A DNA stretch of 64,000 bases from Azadirachta indica. Its lineage: Eukaryota; Streptophyta; Magnoliopsida; Sapindales; Meliaceae. Made by a program: the position numbers and the translations under genes. Location: positions 1,196,350 to 1,260,349 of the forward strand of contig CM040452.1 of NCBI GenBank assembly GCA_022749755.1, read 5' to 3'. The notes under the pieces are model-generated. The model did no database searches, was not told the origin of the DNA, and saw nothing but the letters and a program-made list of their open reading frames with translations. Below, piece by piece: positions 61,869 to 64,000 of the stretch; within the stretch, counting starts at the first letter, position 1; the number at the start of each line of letters is the position of its first letter.

Positions 61869-64000
61869 ATGTACAAGACGAAGCTGCAAGAGCTCTGCCA
61901 CCGGAACCGGTGGAGCTTGCCGACGTACTCCTCCATGAAAGACGGACCTGACCACAATCCTCGCTTCAAGTCCTCTGTTTCCGTCAACGGCCTGTGTTTT
62001 CACTCTTCTGTTTCTTGTAAATCTTATAAAGAATCCCAAAACGACGCCGCCCAGCTCGCTTTTCTCCACTTTACTTCTCCGCCGCCTCCGCGTAAGTGTA
62101 ACTCACAATTTAATTAATTAAATGCTGCTTAAAAGATGAATTTGGAAGTGCTTTCTGCGGCAGACAAAAGCGCTTTTAGATAAAAGTGCTTATTATCATT
62201 TTTGTATTTTTAAAGAAAGAAAGAAGTGTAGATAATTCATTTCTGGAAAAGCATTTGGATAGGTAAATTTGTAGAAAGAACTTTTTCACTGATGAAAGCA
62301 CTTAATTTTATAAAAGCACTTTTGAACAGCTTCTTTTATGTTTCATGTACTAATTAATTAACCAGGTTCTTCAACGAATGAGTCTCTTACTGATGAAGGA
62401 CCGGAAATTCATGAAATGCCTCTGAGAGTCGACAATGATCAGGCAAATATTTCAGGTGATGCTCTGTTTTCACCATTACATTTTCATTGTTTACCAAACT
62501 AAATTTTCTTCTTAATATAAGCTTTTACCTAAACAAATACGCGTTGTAATTAGTATTTAATATGTAGAAAATATAATTGTACATGTCGAAAAATCCTTCG
62601 ACAGTTAAATAATTCAGAATTCTAATTCGTTCTCATAGTGTTTCTTGGCTTAGAAAATAAATAAGCGCTTAAGATTATGTAAAAAGTGCTTTTTGTGGCC
62701 ATTGTTTTCAGGTAATTCCTCGATATCAAGCGATGAAATTGCTGCTGGAGGCCCAACTGAGATTCATCCACAAGCTTCAGCAAACAAATATGGTGATGAA
62801 CTTTAATGCTCATTGATTCTTTTATTTCTTGTGATCTTTCATATTGCTTGATATCTTTATCTCCAGAAGTTTTTATAGGGAGTTAAGTTGTGCTTGTAGA
62901 TCTGCAATTTCGCTACAAAACTCTGCTGCAGAACTATGCTCAACGCAGAAATCTCGAATCACCAAAGTATTCTAGCGTCAAATCAGGCCCAGCTCATGCT
63001 CTTTGCTTTAGGGCTACGGTCGCAGTTGACGGCCGCACCTTCGACAGCGTAGAGTTCTTCAAAAACTTAAAGCACGCAGAGCAGGCTGCTGCTAAGGTTG
63101 CCTTGATGTCACTAGCATCAGATAGCTTTCAAGAGGCAAGTTCCGCAACTGAATCCAATAGCTTTCGATTACTGATTCATGTTACTGATAGTTTTGTGTT
63201 TTCTTGCTTTTGCAGGATGATCATTCTATGTTTTACAAGACTCTGCTTTATGAATTCTCCAAGAAAGAAGATCTTCCTGTGCCATTGTATCAGACGATTA
63301 AGTGTGGCGAACCTCATAAGCCAACGTTTTTCTCAATGGTGGAAGTAGAGGGTGAGGTATTCTATGGGATGGTGGGAAGATCAAAGAAAGAAGCAGAGAT
63401 GAAAGCTGCCAAAGTTGCCTACACGGCTTTAATAGAACGTAAGATATAAGAGATTCTGTTCCTGCGATATATTGTTACCGAAATGTCTTCAAAAACCATC
63501 ATCATTTAATTCTGTTATATTTTCTACTTGTACAAGAATATTTTAGAAAGCCTCAATGCTATTAGAGTTGCTGCCAGATGAGAAATTGGGAAGTACTTAA
63601 GTTTAATTTCTTATTTCAGGTCGACAAAAACACAGCATCAGATCATTATCCCCTCCTCTCGAGGCAGGCGAAACTCCCATAACTACTGTGAACTCAGACT
63701 TGGCAGTCACCATTGATTCACAAAACCTCAATCAGAAATGTGAAGAAGATAGTGAAGGTAACATTTCCCTTTCTCTATTTGTATTATAGATTTTGCATAC
63801 AGATCATTTACAAAATCAAAAAACCTCAGATGATGCTGTTCCAAGCTTGGATAACTTGATTGGAAACAAAGATAAACTGCCTGCTTTGACTAAAGAAGAC
63901 TCATTGGCATCTCCTCCGGCAACAGAACTTGATGTTTCTGCTCTCTCACTCGCAGACGCCGGCACAGAAAGGGAGACAGCAGCTACAGAAACAAGCAGTA
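61869..64000 (+). CDS. DRB-type double-stranded RNA-binding protein with three dsRBDs (3' end beyond the window)
   Basis: Likely a small-RNA pathway partner that binds dsRNA, by family. Exons: 61869-62091, 62366-62455, 62712-62792, 62900-63135, 63216-63438, 63620-63757 and 63830 to the edge. The ATG at 61869 directly opens dsRBD1 (MYKTKLQELC...YSSMKDGPDHNPRF...AAQLAFLHF). A short acidic linker follows, then dsRBD2 (RYKTLLQNYAQRR...AEQAAAKVALMSL) and dsRBD3 (FYKTLLYEFSKKEDLP...EAEMKAAKVAYTAL), then a low-complexity Ser/Thr/Glu-rich tail. The intron at 63136-63215 starts GC (gaggcaagt) rather than GT; reading through it would put dsRBD3 out of frame. If the donor at 63439 were ignored, the protein would end RKI at 63449. 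Classical DRB1-DRB5 proteins have two dsRBDs, so three is notable. Confidence 0.88.

Overview
The window is plant nuclear DNA. It is AT-rich, its genes carry short exons with GT-AG introns, and it holds plant-type genes (CYP71D P450s, a TPS-a terpene synthase, plant METE, a DRB-type dsRNA-binding protein) among copia, LINE and MULE-like repeats. Protein style suggests a eudicot, probably a rosid; I cannot name the species.

Positions 1-50000 are a terpenoid-type gene cluster built from repeated modules of one CYP71D P450 plus one sesquiterpene synthase (TPS-a). Module 1: CYP71D exon 2 (104-739, exon 1 off the left edge), converging on an apparently intact seven-exon TPS (2756-5645, minus). Module 2: a TPS exon 1 relic (10262-10350) and a broken CYP71D exon 2 (13612-14234). 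Module 3: intact CYP71D-A (18067-21359), whose 3' flank abuts a decayed copia element (21440-30717) carrying two nested insertions. Module 4: intact CYP71D-B (32031-34805), a TPS exon 7 relic (36742-37037) and a LINE (37495-40240). Module 5: CYP71D-C (42692-45710, full length but with three in-frame stops) followed by a TPS pseudogene (47694-50026, plus strand). Upstream and downstream flanks of the modules are also duplicated.

The likely job of the cluster is to cyclise farnesyl diphosphate in the cytosol and oxidise the product at the ER; this is inferred from family and proximity. The intact TPS has an alanine where the first metal ligand of its NSE/DTE motif normally sits, and the TPS pseudogene shares it.

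Positions 50000-64000 are different: an AT-rich spacer with a 502-bp MULE-like MITE, then a cobalamin-independent methionine synthase (55467-59968) whose reading frame is broken by three clustered single-base indels, then the 5' part of a gene for a protein with three dsRNA-binding domains (61869 to the right edge), which needs a GC-AG intron. Neither looks functionally tied to the terpenoid cluster.

Mobile DNA includes three long foldback elements with GG...TTGACA-like ends (one inside the CYP71D-A intron), a TA-microsatellite-flanked element, a hAT-like element, a small non-autonomous LTR element, a LINE with a duplicated RNase H tail, and the copia element.
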